Assembly (NCBI GenBank): GCA_947588745.1
Contig: CANPYW010000019.1
Coordinates: 1 to 39,007 of the forward strand
Length of the DNA: 39,007 nucleotides
Source of the DNA: Candidatus Gastranaerophilales bacterium
Lineage (GTDB): Bacteria > Cyanobacteriota > Vampirovibrionia > Gastranaerophilales > Gastranaerophilaceae
Direction: 5' to 3'
In this document: one piece after another, positions 16,214 through 25,316 of the stretch
Numbering within the stretch: the stretch's first letter is position 1
Layout: each line of letters opens with the position of its first letter
Made by a program: the position numbers and the translations under genes
Notes under the pieces: generated by a model
Seen by the model: only the letters and a program-made list of their open reading frames with translations
Told to the model about the DNA's origin: nothing
The model's database searches: none

Positions 16214-17995
16214 TTATGCCATATTTTTAAATATTTTAGGTGTATTATTTGAAGATTTTATTTTTTTTTGATTTTCTTCAAGTAATTTTGCCGCTTCAAC
16301 TTTTTTGTTTGTAACTGAACGATTGTATTTAGGAAGAAGCACGCCCAGCATTATGAAAGAGAATGCGATATCTGCAACCCTGCATATATTACGTAAATTT
16401 CTTACATTAACATTAGAAACCTCAGCCGCAGTTTTTAGTTCTGTATTTTTAATCCAGTTGCCGAATTGTTTTGCTCTATATTTTGTATTAGTAATAATTT
16501 TTTTTGATAAAGAAGTACCTTGTTCAATGACCGGTTTTGCTACTTCTTTTTTTCTGTTTAGTAATACAATGTTGTTACCCAAAACTTTTGAACCTGCTTT
16601 TGTTTTTGATAATGCTTCCATGGCAGAAGCTGCACCTTTTTTTACATAATCACCGAGAAAATATAAACCAGAGAAAGAGGCAATATCTCTAACAGTTGTT
16701 TCTCTCAATTCATTTTCATCTTCCGCACCGAGCATACGGCTTGCAAATGTTGTAGAGGCAATCCAGCGGCATTGATCCATGGTTGGAAATATATTTGAGA
16801 ACTGGAACATGCCGACAGACGGCTTTTTCATCATTGAAGCGGCGGCTAAACCATACATGCCTGCGGCAGCAATACCTTTTTTAATTTTGAATACCTTTTT
16901 TTGTTTCTCGTTCATTTTTTGAGTGGTATCTTTTTTCCCAAAATCTTTATAAATGGGAGCACCTTCCGCACTAAACTGTTTGCGGGTAATAGCCCTGTTA
17001 ATTGTTTGTACGCTTGCCGCAATACCGAGAACCAAAGCTAAACCAATAAAGCTTTTTTTGCTTACGAACTTTTTTAATGAAGAAGAATATTCGCTGACAG
17101 CCTCGGAAACTCTGGTGGAAATTTGTTCCGAACTCATTTGGTGAACATTTTCACCTAAAGATTTTATGGTTCTGTTTTTAACCGTATTAAATTTTTCACC
17201 GGCATCAACAATATCTCTTAGTGTTTCAGAAAGATTAGATTGAGGTTTACCGTTGAATTTTAATACATTTTCTGCTTTTGTTACGCTGACAATTTCGCTT
17301 TGAGCTTGTTTTAATAAACTTTTGCGTTCTTTTCCTCTTTTCGAAATGGCTTGTGTAATATGGTCTATAGCATTGTCAAAAGAAGTTTTAACAGGTATAT
17401 TATCAGAAGCATTTCTGCTTGTTCTTCTTGTAGCTTCTTGAGCCGCATCGCCAAAATTAACCCATCTTTTACCGTTAAGTCCTTCTAAAGAACCAAGTGC
17501 CTGTGTAACATACTCTTTTGTTGTATCAGCAGCACCTGAGTTTAGTGCATTTGTGTATACTGTTTGTAATTTATCTATAACATCACCGTTCGCCCATGAA
17601 TTAACAACCCCTGTACCCTTTAAAATATGAGATTTCGGCAGTAATGCCGCAATACCTCCAACTACAAGCCCCGGCATTAAGCAGTTGACAAAAAGACCGG
17701 AAAACTCACGCCGGCATGTTTCAAAAGCGGCAGCCAAACCTGTTTTTAAATCGACTAAAGTACGTGGTATGTTTGTAGATAAAGTATCAACAAAGGAAAC
17801 TTGAATCATCGCATTTTTGTCAAGTACACTGAAGCCTTTATCAAGCATATTGAATGCGAAATCTGAAACACCTCCTTTAAAATTAGGTGTTTTAATAGCA
17901 TTATTAAGTGAAGATTTATTTTTTAAATTTTGATTATTTTTGTTTCCCCGACTTTGTATTGCAGGGTATCTACCTATTTGAGATGCTATTTTCAC
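16214..17995 (-). CDS. Lineage-specific multi-membrane-segment protein with N-terminal FKG motif
   Basis: 593 residues; not recognised. It starts with GTG (17995) behind GAAGG. The N-terminus is Asn/Lys/Ser-rich with TPNFKGG at 37-42, a short motif seen in several unrelated proteins of this window. Hydrophobic segments lie at about 101-119, 314-331, 374-389 and 541-556; between 130 and 310 is a helical, charged region. The segment FPTMDQCRWIAST (403-415) contains a QCR motif also found in the small protein at 19495-19776 (LSQCRYI). It is convergent with the helicase gene and divergent from the HNH-like gene. It is probably a membrane-associated structural or envelope protein, but that is only a guess from the segments. 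Confidence 0.75.
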   Translation of the reverse strand: MKIASQIGRYPAIQSRGNKNNQNLKNKSSLNNAIKTPNFKGGVSDFAFNMLDKGFSVLDKNAMIQVSFVDTLSTNIPRTLVDLKTGLAAAFETCRREFSGLFVNCLMPGLVVGGIAALLPKSHILKGTGVVNSWANGDVIDKLQTVYTNALNSGAADTTKEYVTQALGSLEGLNGKRWVNFGDAAQEATRRTSRNASDNIPVKTSFDNAIDHITQAISKRGKERKSLLKQAQSEIVSVTKAENVLKFNGKPQSNLSETLRDIVDAGEKFNTVKNRTIKSLGENVHQMSSEQISTRVSEAVSEYSSSLKKFVSKKSFIGLALVLGIAASVQTINRAITRKQFSAEGAPIYKDFGKKDTTQKMNEKQKKVFKIKKGIAAAGMYGLAAASMMKKPSVGMFQFSNIFPTMDQCRWIASTTFASRMLGAEDENELRETTVRDIASFSGLYFLGDYVKKGAASAMEALSKTKAGSKVLGNNIVLLNRKKEVAKPVIEQGTSLSKKIITNTKYRAKQFGNWIKNTELKTAAEVSNVNVRNLRNICRVADIAFSFIMLGVLLPKYNRSVTNKKVEAAKLLEENQKKIKSSNNTPKIFKNMA

Positions 17996-18274
17996 GTATA
18001 CTTACCTTCAATGCATGTTTGACCTTTAGCAATGATATCAATTTAAAATATAAAAACAAATTTTTTTGCTAGTAAATAATATTTACTAAAGCAATTTGCA
18101 TTCAAAAATTTATGTTTTTGAATAATTTTGTATGTATTTTGGGCTATTTTAGTCATAAATTTTGATAAAATTATATTTTTTTATAAAAAAATCAAAAAAA
18201 ATTATAAAAAAAATTCAAATTTACAAAATTTAATCAAAGCCGAAAAAAACATTTTTTGGGGTTTTAACTGTATT

Positions 18275-19492
18275 ATGAAAATAACGGCTATTTCCGACAG
18301 TTTTATATCCCCTAATAAAACAAATAATTTGTTTGCTAAAAAATGCAAATCAAATAATAATGCTGCATATATCCAAAATGCAAATAATTTAATATTTAAA
18401 GGACAATATAGCGATAAAAATTTTTCGGAAAAATCTGTTTCTGAAAGATTAATATCACCCAAAAAACAAGCAGAATACGGCTTTGAATACAATAAGGTAT
18501 TTCCCCGTAAAATTTATTTTTATCCTTTTCCTTTGAGTTTTGGTAATAGAGTTTACTCAACAAATCGTGAAGATTTAGCAGAAACTCCTGAAAATTTTCA
18601 AATTTCAAAATTTGATAATATATCCTGCCCAGCTTGCGGAAGCATAATGATGACAAAAGAAATATTCTACGAATTTAAGGATAAAATAGATAAAAGTGAA
18701 CCCGATGAATATTTATCAATACTGTCAGAATATACTAAATATATGCGTCCTATTGAATTGAGTGTATATAATGAAATTACTGCATTATCGAAAAAATCAG
18801 GTGAAAAGGATGTATCTCAACTTGTAAAAATGCTGAGAGATACCAAATTAATCCAGCTTCAAAAAATTCAATTGAGCAGAGTAAGAGAAATGTTACGACT
18901 CGCAAGGACTTTGTCACCATCTGAAAAAAAAGTTTTAAACGGAAAAATTAAAAAGTTAAAAAAACAAATAACACGTAAAAATTCTGAAGCTCCTTTTAGA
19001 AGAAAAATTATGATTGAAAGAATTTCCAAAATAAGACTTCATAATGAAGAACAGCAAAAGAAGCTTAAAAATATTGCCATAAGTTTCCCCACGTCTAAAG
19101 ACCTGAATTCAGCCTGGATAGTTAAATATTCGGGATATAATAAGCAGGGCGAATTATGGAGTTCAAAAGATATAACGTTAAGAATGTTATCTGATTCAGT
19201 GCCGAACACGGATCATATAATAGCCTACAGCAGCCCTCAAAACCACGATGATATAAGTAATTATATGTCTATGCATAAAGGATGTAATGTTCAAAAATCT
19301 AATAAATCTTTTCTTCAATGGATATACGAAAATAAAGACTTAAGATTAAAAAGTTTACAATTGTATTTTAACGATGTACAAAAAGTAATTAATCAAGGTA
19401 AAATTTCAGATAAAAAATACGAAAATTATGTTGCTTGTGCAACAAAAACTATAAAAGAAGCTTCAAACGGAAAGATAAATTTGACTATATAA
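18275..19492 (+). CDS. HNH-like endonuclease candidate with zinc pair and FKG N-terminus
   Basis: 405 residues from ATG at 18275. The open frame extends back to 18128, but that extension is extremely AT-rich and the MKI start matches the style of neighbouring genes; no clear ribosome-binding site is visible at either. The N-terminus has LIFKGQY (39-45). A CPACGS pair (118-123) could bind zinc. After a basic helical region (about 190-270) comes NTDHIIAYSS (311-320), then Asn329 and HKGCNVQKS (334-342). The D-H ... N ... C-N-x2-K order resembles an HNH beta-beta-alpha metal site. If active it would cut nucleic acid. The usual second C-x2-C zinc pair is not obvious, so the call is moderate. There is no immunity gene beside it. 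Confidence 0.65.
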   Translation: MKITAISDSFISPNKTNNLFAKKCKSNNNAAYIQNANNLIFKGQYSDKNFSEKSVSERLISPKKQAEYGFEYNKVFPRKIYFYPFPLSFGNRVYSTNREDLAETPENFQISKFDNISCPACGSIMMTKEIFYEFKDKIDKSEPDEYLSILSEYTKYMRPIELSVYNEITALSKKSGEKDVSQLVKMLRDTKLIQLQKIQLSRVREMLRLARTLSPSEKKVLNGKIKKLKKQITRKNSEAPFRRKIMIERISKIRLHNEEQQKKLKNIAISFPTSKDLNSAWIVKYSGYNKQGELWSSKDITLRMLSDSVPNTDHIIAYSSPQNHDDISNYMSMHKGCNVQKSNKSFLQWIYENKDLRLKSLQLYFNDVQKVINQGKISDKKYENYVACATKTIKEASNGKINLTI

Positions 19493-19494
19493 AA

Positions 19495-19776
19495 CTAAGC
19501 CGGTATATTAATTATTGGTTTTTTTAGTTTATTAATTTGATTTCTCTTTATTTCTTCATTGATAACTTCATTAACATACAATCTCTTTTTTACTGCAAAA
19601 TAAAATATGCAGGCTGCAATTACAATATATCGGCATTGAGATAAAGTCTTTTTTAATCTTGCAGTTGTAATCTCATCATTTGTAGGCTGTGCCGGTGCTA
19701 TAGCTGCATTTGATGCATTTTGCCTCAGCCCCGGATTGTATGATATAATTTTGCTAAAATCGGATGTTACCAACAT
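19495..19776 (-). CDS. Small single-membrane-segment protein, last gene of the GH13 operon
   Basis: 93 residues; not recognised. It has a polar N-terminus rich in Ala, Asn and Pro, then TLSQCRYIVIAACIFYFAV (about 44-62) as one membrane helix, and a Lys/Asn-rich tail ending NIPA. It starts 8 bp after the GH13 stop, so it is part of the operon 25068-19495 and probably translated with it. Its stop nearly abuts the stop of the convergent HNH-like gene, with no terminator in between. Confidence 0.6.
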   Translation of the reverse strand: MLVTSDFSKIISYNPGLRQNASNAAIAPAQPTNDEITTARLKKTLSQCRYIVIAACIFYFAVKKRLYVNEVINEEIKRNQINKLKKPIINIPA

Positions 19777-19784
19777 AAACTTAC

Positions 19785-21611
19785 CTATAAATTTTGTTTA
19801 TATACAGCTACACCGGAATTCTCAATATCAGGAGTATCTATTTCAAATAAATGAACTCGACCTTTGCCTAATTCCACATTTATTCCACCGTCAACGGCTT
19901 GTAAAGTTGAATTATCACCATAAGATTTGAATAAATTATTTAATTTTTGATTTTCTTTTAAACCCGGAATTTCAATATGCCCTGATTGTTTTGCGTTTAC
20001 ATCTCTGTTTGCAATAACAAGAAGTGTTTTTCCGTTTAAATGACGTGCATAACTTATGATTTGGTCATTTTTATTATTATCTGTTTTTAAAGGTATGAAA
20101 GAACCTTTAGTTAAAATATCATTGTACTGTTTTCTAACTTCTAATGTATTTTTCATAAAATCACCGATTTCGGGATATTTACCTATTAACGGTCTTGAAT
20201 AATTAAAAATATCGGGTTTACTTCTGTGAACGGTACATTCATTAGAATCGGTATCCGTTTCTTTGTCTGTTTGTCCTTCAAAATCATACATATAATCGTC
20301 GCCGGATTGATATCCGTCAAAGTAATAAGGATTTAGCATAGGTAATGTTGCTTGAATACCTGAAACAAGGTTAGAATATGTAACTCCACCATGGTTCATA
20401 ATCGAAACATCATCGTGTGTGCCAAATGAACCTATTAAAGATTTTCCTTGTTCTAACTCTTTTGACATTTCAAGATTTTCAGATACATAATCAATTAAAT
20501 TATGAGCTTTTGTCCACTCGTGGAATATATGATATTGACCGTAGAAACTGTCAAAACCTGCATTTAATGCATCCTGCGGTCTGTCATAATCCATATTTAA
20601 TTGAGGAGAAGCATCTTCATAAGTGTAACTTTCTGCTAACCATGCGAATTCCGGGTCTTTTTCTCTTGAGTATTTTGTTAATATGTCCCAAAATTGTGTT
20701 GGTTTTGTTCTGGATACATCGGCACGAATACCGTCAACACCCAAATCTATACACATATCAACAAAATCTTTGTGCATTTGTAATAAAGCCGGATTTAATT
20801 CCTTTTTTGTTTCATCTTTCCAAGGGTCAAACATTTTTATATCATTCCAGCCGCCCGGAGTCTTAGATGTTCCGTCTTTATTGAATGCCATTAAATCGGG
20901 ACGGGCTTTAAACAAATCATAAGAAGCACAGCTTGGTAAATCAAGCATAACAGATATTCCTGATTTATGAGCTTGATTTACAAAATACTTAAATTCCGCA
21001 AATGCTACATCGGGATCATCCTTATCTATTTTTTCAAGTTTTTTACCTGTTTTTTCTTCATATATTTTTGCTATTTCTTTTTTTGCTTCTTCGGGTGGAT
21101 TTTCGTCAACAAGTGCAGGGTCAAGTTTCAGAAAATCTTGCGGAGAATATAAACTTCCCGCTGTACCGAATGCATTTTCTTTACCCGGAGGATTTATAGG
21201 CAGTACGTGTAATGTATTTATTCCCAATTTTGAAAATTCATCCAATCTTGAAACAGCATTAACATAAGTGCCTTTTACGTCACCTTTTCTTATAAGCTGA
21301 TTTCCCGTTAAATCTTTTGCACCTAAATTTCTCATTATGACGCCCAGAATAACTGCGTCATTATTTTTAAATTTTGTTCTTAGATTATTTTTATATACAG
21401 AATTAACCGGATTAGATTGTGTTATTGTTTGAATTTGAGGAATAGCTATTAAACTGCGATTTTGCAGATATGTTTCCAATATATTTGTGCCGAAAGGCTG
21501 CGGTTGAATTGTTTGAACCTGTTGTGAAACCATCATAGCGGGTTCTGTACGATTTTGAATATATGATACAGTGGGTGTATTTGTAAGTATTTTATCCAAA
21601 TAATTAGCCAT
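19785..21611 (-). CDS. Divergent GH13 alpha-amylase-family enzyme
   Basis: 608 residues; predicted to hydrolyse or transfer alpha-glucans. A ~80-residue Gln/Asn/Thr-rich N-terminal extension with PQPFGT (37-42) precedes the TIM barrel. The nucleophile Asp298 (GIRADVSR), acid/base Glu327 (WLAESY) and third carboxylate Asp400 (GTHDD) are all present. The usual region I DxxxNH is replaced by LDLPSCASYDL (223-233), so the standard Asn-His pair is lost. A beta-sandwich-like C-terminus follows from about 500. No Sec or Tat signal is seen. Its start overlaps the end of the preceding membrane-protein gene by 8 bp and the small-protein gene follows 8 bp later. Glycogen or starch-like glucan handling is likely; exact specificity is not readable. 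Confidence 0.88.
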   Translation of the reverse strand: MANYLDKILTNTPTVSYIQNRTEPAMMVSQQVQTIQPQPFGTNILETYLQNRSLIAIPQIQTITQSNPVNSVYKNNLRTKFKNNDAVILGVIMRNLGAKDLTGNQLIRKGDVKGTYVNAVSRLDEFSKLGINTLHVLPINPPGKENAFGTAGSLYSPQDFLKLDPALVDENPPEEAKKEIAKIYEEKTGKKLEKIDKDDPDVAFAEFKYFVNQAHKSGISVMLDLPSCASYDLFKARPDLMAFNKDGTSKTPGGWNDIKMFDPWKDETKKELNPALLQMHKDFVDMCIDLGVDGIRADVSRTKPTQFWDILTKYSREKDPEFAWLAESYTYEDASPQLNMDYDRPQDALNAGFDSFYGQYHIFHEWTKAHNLIDYVSENLEMSKELEQGKSLIGSFGTHDDVSIMNHGGVTYSNLVSGIQATLPMLNPYYFDGYQSGDDYMYDFEGQTDKETDTDSNECTVHRSKPDIFNYSRPLIGKYPEIGDFMKNTLEVRKQYNDILTKGSFIPLKTDNNKNDQIISYARHLNGKTLLVIANRDVNAKQSGHIEIPGLKENQKLNNLFKSYGDNSTLQAVDGGINVELGKGRVHLFEIDTPDIENSGVAVYKQNL

Positions 21612-23961
21612 TTACTTTATTCTCCGCCTCAAGTTCTTTTTCTGCTTTACTTTTTCTTCCAATGGCGAATGTTGCGGCAATCGTAGCTGCAGTTAATACT
21701 ATCATACCTCCGCCAAATATTTTTAACCATTTATCAGACCTTAATCTTTTTGCTGCCGCATCTTTTGCAAAGTCTAATACGGATTTTCCTACCAATGAAT
21801 TGCGGGCAACAGCATCTGCACTTTGTGCTGCCTCTCCTTGTGTACGTCTTGAAAGTTCCGGAGTAATACCGTTAACCCAATTTACAACTTTTTCTTTGTA
21901 TTCTTCTTTGTATGAATTAAATCCTTCTAATAACTTATTGGCTTCTTCAGGTTTAATTTTTTCTGAAAGACTTCTTGTAATTGAATTTTCGGCATTAGAA
22001 TTATATAGAACATTCATCATTATTTTAAATTCATCTTCAGATACATTAAAGCCTGCTGATTTTAATTTTTCAACATTGTCTGTTGTTGTTGCGGTTAATA
22101 AATATTTTTTGCAAAGACTTATTAATCTATCTATTGTGGCTTTGTCGGCCGTTTGTCCTTGTGCTTCTATTGCATTTCTTAATACGCTTTCAAAACTTCC
22201 GTCTTGTACTTGTTTAAATAAATCAATAGTTTGCAATAACCTGTAAAAAGATGACCTTGCACCTGATACATTTTCTTTTACACTATTTATTAATGCATTT
22301 TGTGCTGTGTCTTTTATTTCTCCGTTAGAAGATATTTTGTTTGCAGTATGAATGAAATTTTCTTTTTTCAAATTATTTGAAGTCTTTTTAAATATTTCTT
22401 TACCTTTTTGTTCAACATTTTCAAGGAAAGATTCTCCGACTTCTTCTTCATAGCCGTTTACCATGTTTATTAAATCCATAACGACTTTATTATAGTTTTT
22501 GCTGCCTGCAAGTTTATCTAAACATTTTGATAAAGTTTCAATATCACCATCAGCAATTGCTTTAAGTTCTTTAGGACTTAAAAATGATTTAGTTTTACCC
22601 GTTAATCCGTTTAAGAATTTATTTGAAACTCTTTCCCAATGATTAGCTACATAAGAACCGGCACCTACGGCTCTTACATTAATATAATCATCAAGAATTT
22701 TTCTTTCTCTACCGAATTGCGATAAATTTTTATATAGTGACATTAATCTTTCAGAGGCTTCTTGAACAGTTGTGTTTGATTTTAATTCGCTTTTTTCTGC
22801 TTTTAAGGTTTTTACCAGCGAATTTATAAACTGATTTCTTGCTTTCTTATTTTTTGCTCCGGTTAAATTTGAAGTATCAGCAGCTAGTTCCGCAATTTTG
22901 TTAAAGTTTTGTTCTGATATTGCTTTATTTAATTCTTCTTTTACATTATCTGATAAACTTGAAATATCAACTTTATCTTTAAGAATTTTCTGTATTGCTT
23001 CAGCTGATAATGTTGGTTTTTCAAGCAGTGCATTTAATTCTTGTTTTAATCCGTCATTTATTGTTGCCGAATTTGTTCCGGCACTTAATTTCTCAAATAA
23101 TTGTGACATGAATTCAGGATTGCTTAAAGATTTATTTTTATTCTTTTTCAAAAATTTTGAAAATTGTAATTCTTTTATATCGGATTTCATAATAGAAACA
23201 TTATCAAAAACTTCAGGGGTATTAATTGCCCTGTTTGTTGATACAAGATTTGAATGTTCTATTAACTTTGAAACAGGTTTTTCTAATGCATTACAAGCCA
23301 ATGCACTCATAACGGGGGTTGCAGCACCGGCTGTCATCATCCATAAGGTATTGCCTTGCAGAGCTGTTTTTTGAGCACGCTGTTTAATAAAATTATCTCT
23401 GTCGGGCAAATTTTCACTTACTTTTAGCCCTTTTCCTATTCTATCCAAATCTTCTCTTGAATATAAATCGGTTAAAACGTACTGTGGGTCAAGGTATAAC
23501 ATCTTTTTTCTTCCTTGACTATCAATGTATTTTTGATGTATATCAACACCGGTTCTTGCTTTTATGGGAAGTTGGATTGCCAATTTAGGCCATACTGCCA
23601 TGGAAGCAAAAAATGTTCCAAATCCTATATATTCTTTTACTTTATTTAATTTCAGCGGATTTTTTACGAATAAATATGAAGCTAATGCCAGTGAACCCAA
23701 TTTCATTGCAACATCGTTTATTCTTCCAAGTTTATAGTCATTAGATTTTCCGTTAGCAGCATCTTTTATATTAACAAAATCATCTTTCAGGTCTTTTGCA
23801 TAAGTAACAGGAGAACCTATAATCCTTGAAGGAAGCAGTTTCCCTTTATATTCAAGCGGTGTGACTTTGCCTGTTGTGTCAATAGTAAACGACGGCTTGC
23901 TTATAGTTTTATTATTGCCTTCTTGCTGACTTATTATAATTGAACTTATAAGATTTGCCAT
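21604..23961 (-). CDS. Membrane-associated lineage-specific protein, larger paralog
   Basis: 785 residues; not recognised as a named family. An N-terminal tail with LEYKGKLLPSR (36-46) is followed by hydrophobic stretches at about 86-100, 111-124 and 205-224, then a long helical region rich in Lys, Asn, Ser and Leu (about 240-740), and a final membrane helix FGGGMIVLTAATIAATFAIG (about 753-772). Residues 86-230 resemble residues 88-265 of the upstream gene product in order of motifs: P-x-K/N-x2-T/Y-G-x-D, then K-K/I-G-K-G/K-L, then a Trp-containing membrane helix ending in a Lys-Pro. It begins immediately after the upstream stop and overlaps the GH13 gene by 8 bp, so the three are translationally linked. 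Confidence 0.75.
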   Translation of the reverse strand: MANLISSIIISQQEGNNKTISKPSFTIDTTGKVTPLEYKGKLLPSRIIGSPVTYAKDLKDDFVNIKDAANGKSNDYKLGRINDVAMKLGSLALASYLFVKNPLKLNKVKEYIGFGTFFASMAVWPKLAIQLPIKARTGVDIHQKYIDSQGRKKMLYLDPQYVLTDLYSREDLDRIGKGLKVSENLPDRDNFIKQRAQKTALQGNTLWMMTAGAATPVMSALACNALEKPVSKLIEHSNLVSTNRAINTPEVFDNVSIMKSDIKELQFSKFLKKNKNKSLSNPEFMSQLFEKLSAGTNSATINDGLKQELNALLEKPTLSAEAIQKILKDKVDISSLSDNVKEELNKAISEQNFNKIAELAADTSNLTGAKNKKARNQFINSLVKTLKAEKSELKSNTTVQEASERLMSLYKNLSQFGRERKILDDYINVRAVGAGSYVANHWERVSNKFLNGLTGKTKSFLSPKELKAIADGDIETLSKCLDKLAGSKNYNKVVMDLINMVNGYEEEVGESFLENVEQKGKEIFKKTSNNLKKENFIHTANKISSNGEIKDTAQNALINSVKENVSGARSSFYRLLQTIDLFKQVQDGSFESVLRNAIEAQGQTADKATIDRLISLCKKYLLTATTTDNVEKLKSAGFNVSEDEFKIMMNVLYNSNAENSITRSLSEKIKPEEANKLLEGFNSYKEEYKEKVVNWVNGITPELSRRTQGEAAQSADAVARNSLVGKSVLDFAKDAAAKRLRSDKWLKIFGGGMIVLTAATIAATFAIGRKSKAEKELEAENKVNG

Positions 23962-25068
23962 CTAACACACTACCTTTTCTTTATTTTCATCTATTATCGA
24001 TGTTGCTGCCGAAGAATTTGTCCCCCTATTTTTATTAAAGTCAAATAATGTTGAAAAATTGCCTAATAATGTCATTGCAACCGCACTCCCCAACAGCAGC
24101 CTGCCGGCTATTGAAGCGGATTTTGACTCATTGTTAACTAATTTGTAGCAGCTTTCACCAAATCTTTTTCCAAAATCTTTGAACCAATTATTTTTTATCG
24201 CATGCTCATTTTGTTCTATAATTTTTGAATTATTTTTAAATGTTTGAATTATTTTTTTAGGATTAAATGTTATATTTTCCCAGGGTTTTTGCATCGCAAT
24301 GCCTACTCCCGTAGCAGCCCATAAATATGATGATAAAGTAGAAAATACCTTTGTTTTGACTACTTTATCGGTTATTAAAGGTTTAACTTTTTGGTCAGCT
24401 GCCGTTCCAAGTTCTTCATTCGTTAAGCCGAGCTTTTTCCCTATCTTTTTGTAGTACGAATTTCTTTCATCTCCATAAGATTTATTATCATAAAATAAAT
24501 CCCAGCGTGAAAAATCAACACTTTCATAGGCTTTATGATATTCATAAGATACTAAATCATCTTTTTTATTGTTATATTCTGGAAGCTCATCTATTTTCTT
24601 TTTATACGGTAAATTTACATCTATTCCGTATTTCATATTGACGGGAACTTCAATAAGTTTTTTGGAAAAAGTTTTTCCGAGTCCGTATAATAATACGCCT
24701 AATCCCATCTTTTTACCGATTTTTGAAGCACTTTGAGCAGACGGAGTATCGAAAAACTTACTTGCAAGATTAAATGTTGCAATCATCATCCCGCTGCCGA
24801 TTAAATAAGGCACTTCACCCATTGTTAAAAATTCATAAAAATTGGCATTTTTACTTCCCTGTAAACCTTTTTTCGGATATATAGTACATGCCTTTTCTAG
24901 TTTATCTGCTTGAATTTTTGCCCCTAATATTAAAGGATGTTTCTTTTTTTCGTCGTATAACAATACATCCGATTTATGTTCAATCTTTTTTTCTTTATCC
25001 TGTTTACTACCAAAAGATATAATTCCATGGTTGTTATTTATATTTTGTAACCCTAAATTATAGACCAT
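23962..25068 (-). CDS. Membrane-associated lineage-specific protein, smaller paralog
   Basis: 368 residues, first gene of the four-gene operon. The N-terminus is Asn-rich with GIISFGSKQ (15-23), again the short F-containing motif. Hydrophobic segments are at about 88-104, 119-131, 244-259 and 320-340. Between them, PVNMKYGIDVN (142-152) and KKIGKKLGLT (207-216) correspond in position to blocks in the downstream 785-residue protein, suggesting old duplication. The function is unknown. The linked glucan-hydrolase gene hints at storage-glucan or envelope-glycan work near the membrane, but that is context only. Confidence 0.72.
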   Translation of the reverse strand: MVYNLGLQNINNNHGIISFGSKQDKEKKIEHKSDVLLYDEKKKHPLILGAKIQADKLEKACTIYPKKGLQGSKNANFYEFLTMGEVPYLIGSGMMIATFNLASKFFDTPSAQSASKIGKKMGLGVLLYGLGKTFSKKLIEVPVNMKYGIDVNLPYKKKIDELPEYNNKKDDLVSYEYHKAYESVDFSRWDLFYDNKSYGDERNSYYKKIGKKLGLTNEELGTAADQKVKPLITDKVVKTKVFSTLSSYLWAATGVGIAMQKPWENITFNPKKIIQTFKNNSKIIEQNEHAIKNNWFKDFGKRFGESCYKLVNNESKSASIAGRLLLGSAVAMTLLGNFSTLFDFNKNRGTNSSAATSIIDENKEKVVC

Positions 25069-25198
25069 AGTTCCTCACCGATGCATACCAATAATCATAA
25101 ATATCATAAATTTTTATTGTTGCTACATGACTTCTTTTAAAAAAAGATTTTTTTACATTTCGTAATAATTAAATTTTTACAATTTTTTATTTTGATTA

Positions 25199-25227
25199 TT
25201 GCTAAAATTCAAGTTCAATTATACAAT
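25199..25227 (+). promoter_or_regulatory. Promoter of the zinc-ribbon gene
   Basis: TTGCTA at 25199-25204, a 17-bp spacer and TACAAT at 25222-25227. The start is expected near 25234, giving a leader of about 80 nt. The -10 box forms the left half of a perfect dyad. Confidence 0.55.
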
Positions 25228-25238
25228 ATTATATTGTA
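25222..25238. promoter_or_regulatory. Perfect 17-bp dyad, candidate operator
   Basis: TACAATAT (25222-25229), one central base, and its exact inverse (25231-25238). It covers the -10 box and start site of the plus-strand promoter and lies in the divergent region between the GH13 operon and the zinc-ribbon gene. AT-rich dyads can arise by chance, but the placement fits a repressor site. Confidence 0.45.
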
Positions 25239-25316
25239 GATAACTATTTAGTAATTAAGCCTTTTAATTCCTATCGCAAATTATTTACAAGCATTACAAA
25301 CTAAGGAGAAACCAAC

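Noticed and set aside
18128-18274. 49-residue extension of the HNH-like protein
   Set aside because: Nearly pure A/T DNA that encodes Lys/Asn/Phe/Ile by composition alone. The MKI start at 18275 resembles neighbouring N-termini.
21662-22246. 194-residue plus-strand ORF opposite the 785-residue protein
   Set aside because: It lies wholly antisense to a well-packed operon gene, has no ribosome-binding site or recognisable domain, and is explained by the codon pattern of the true gene. The same holds for 22898-23374 and 20417-20866.
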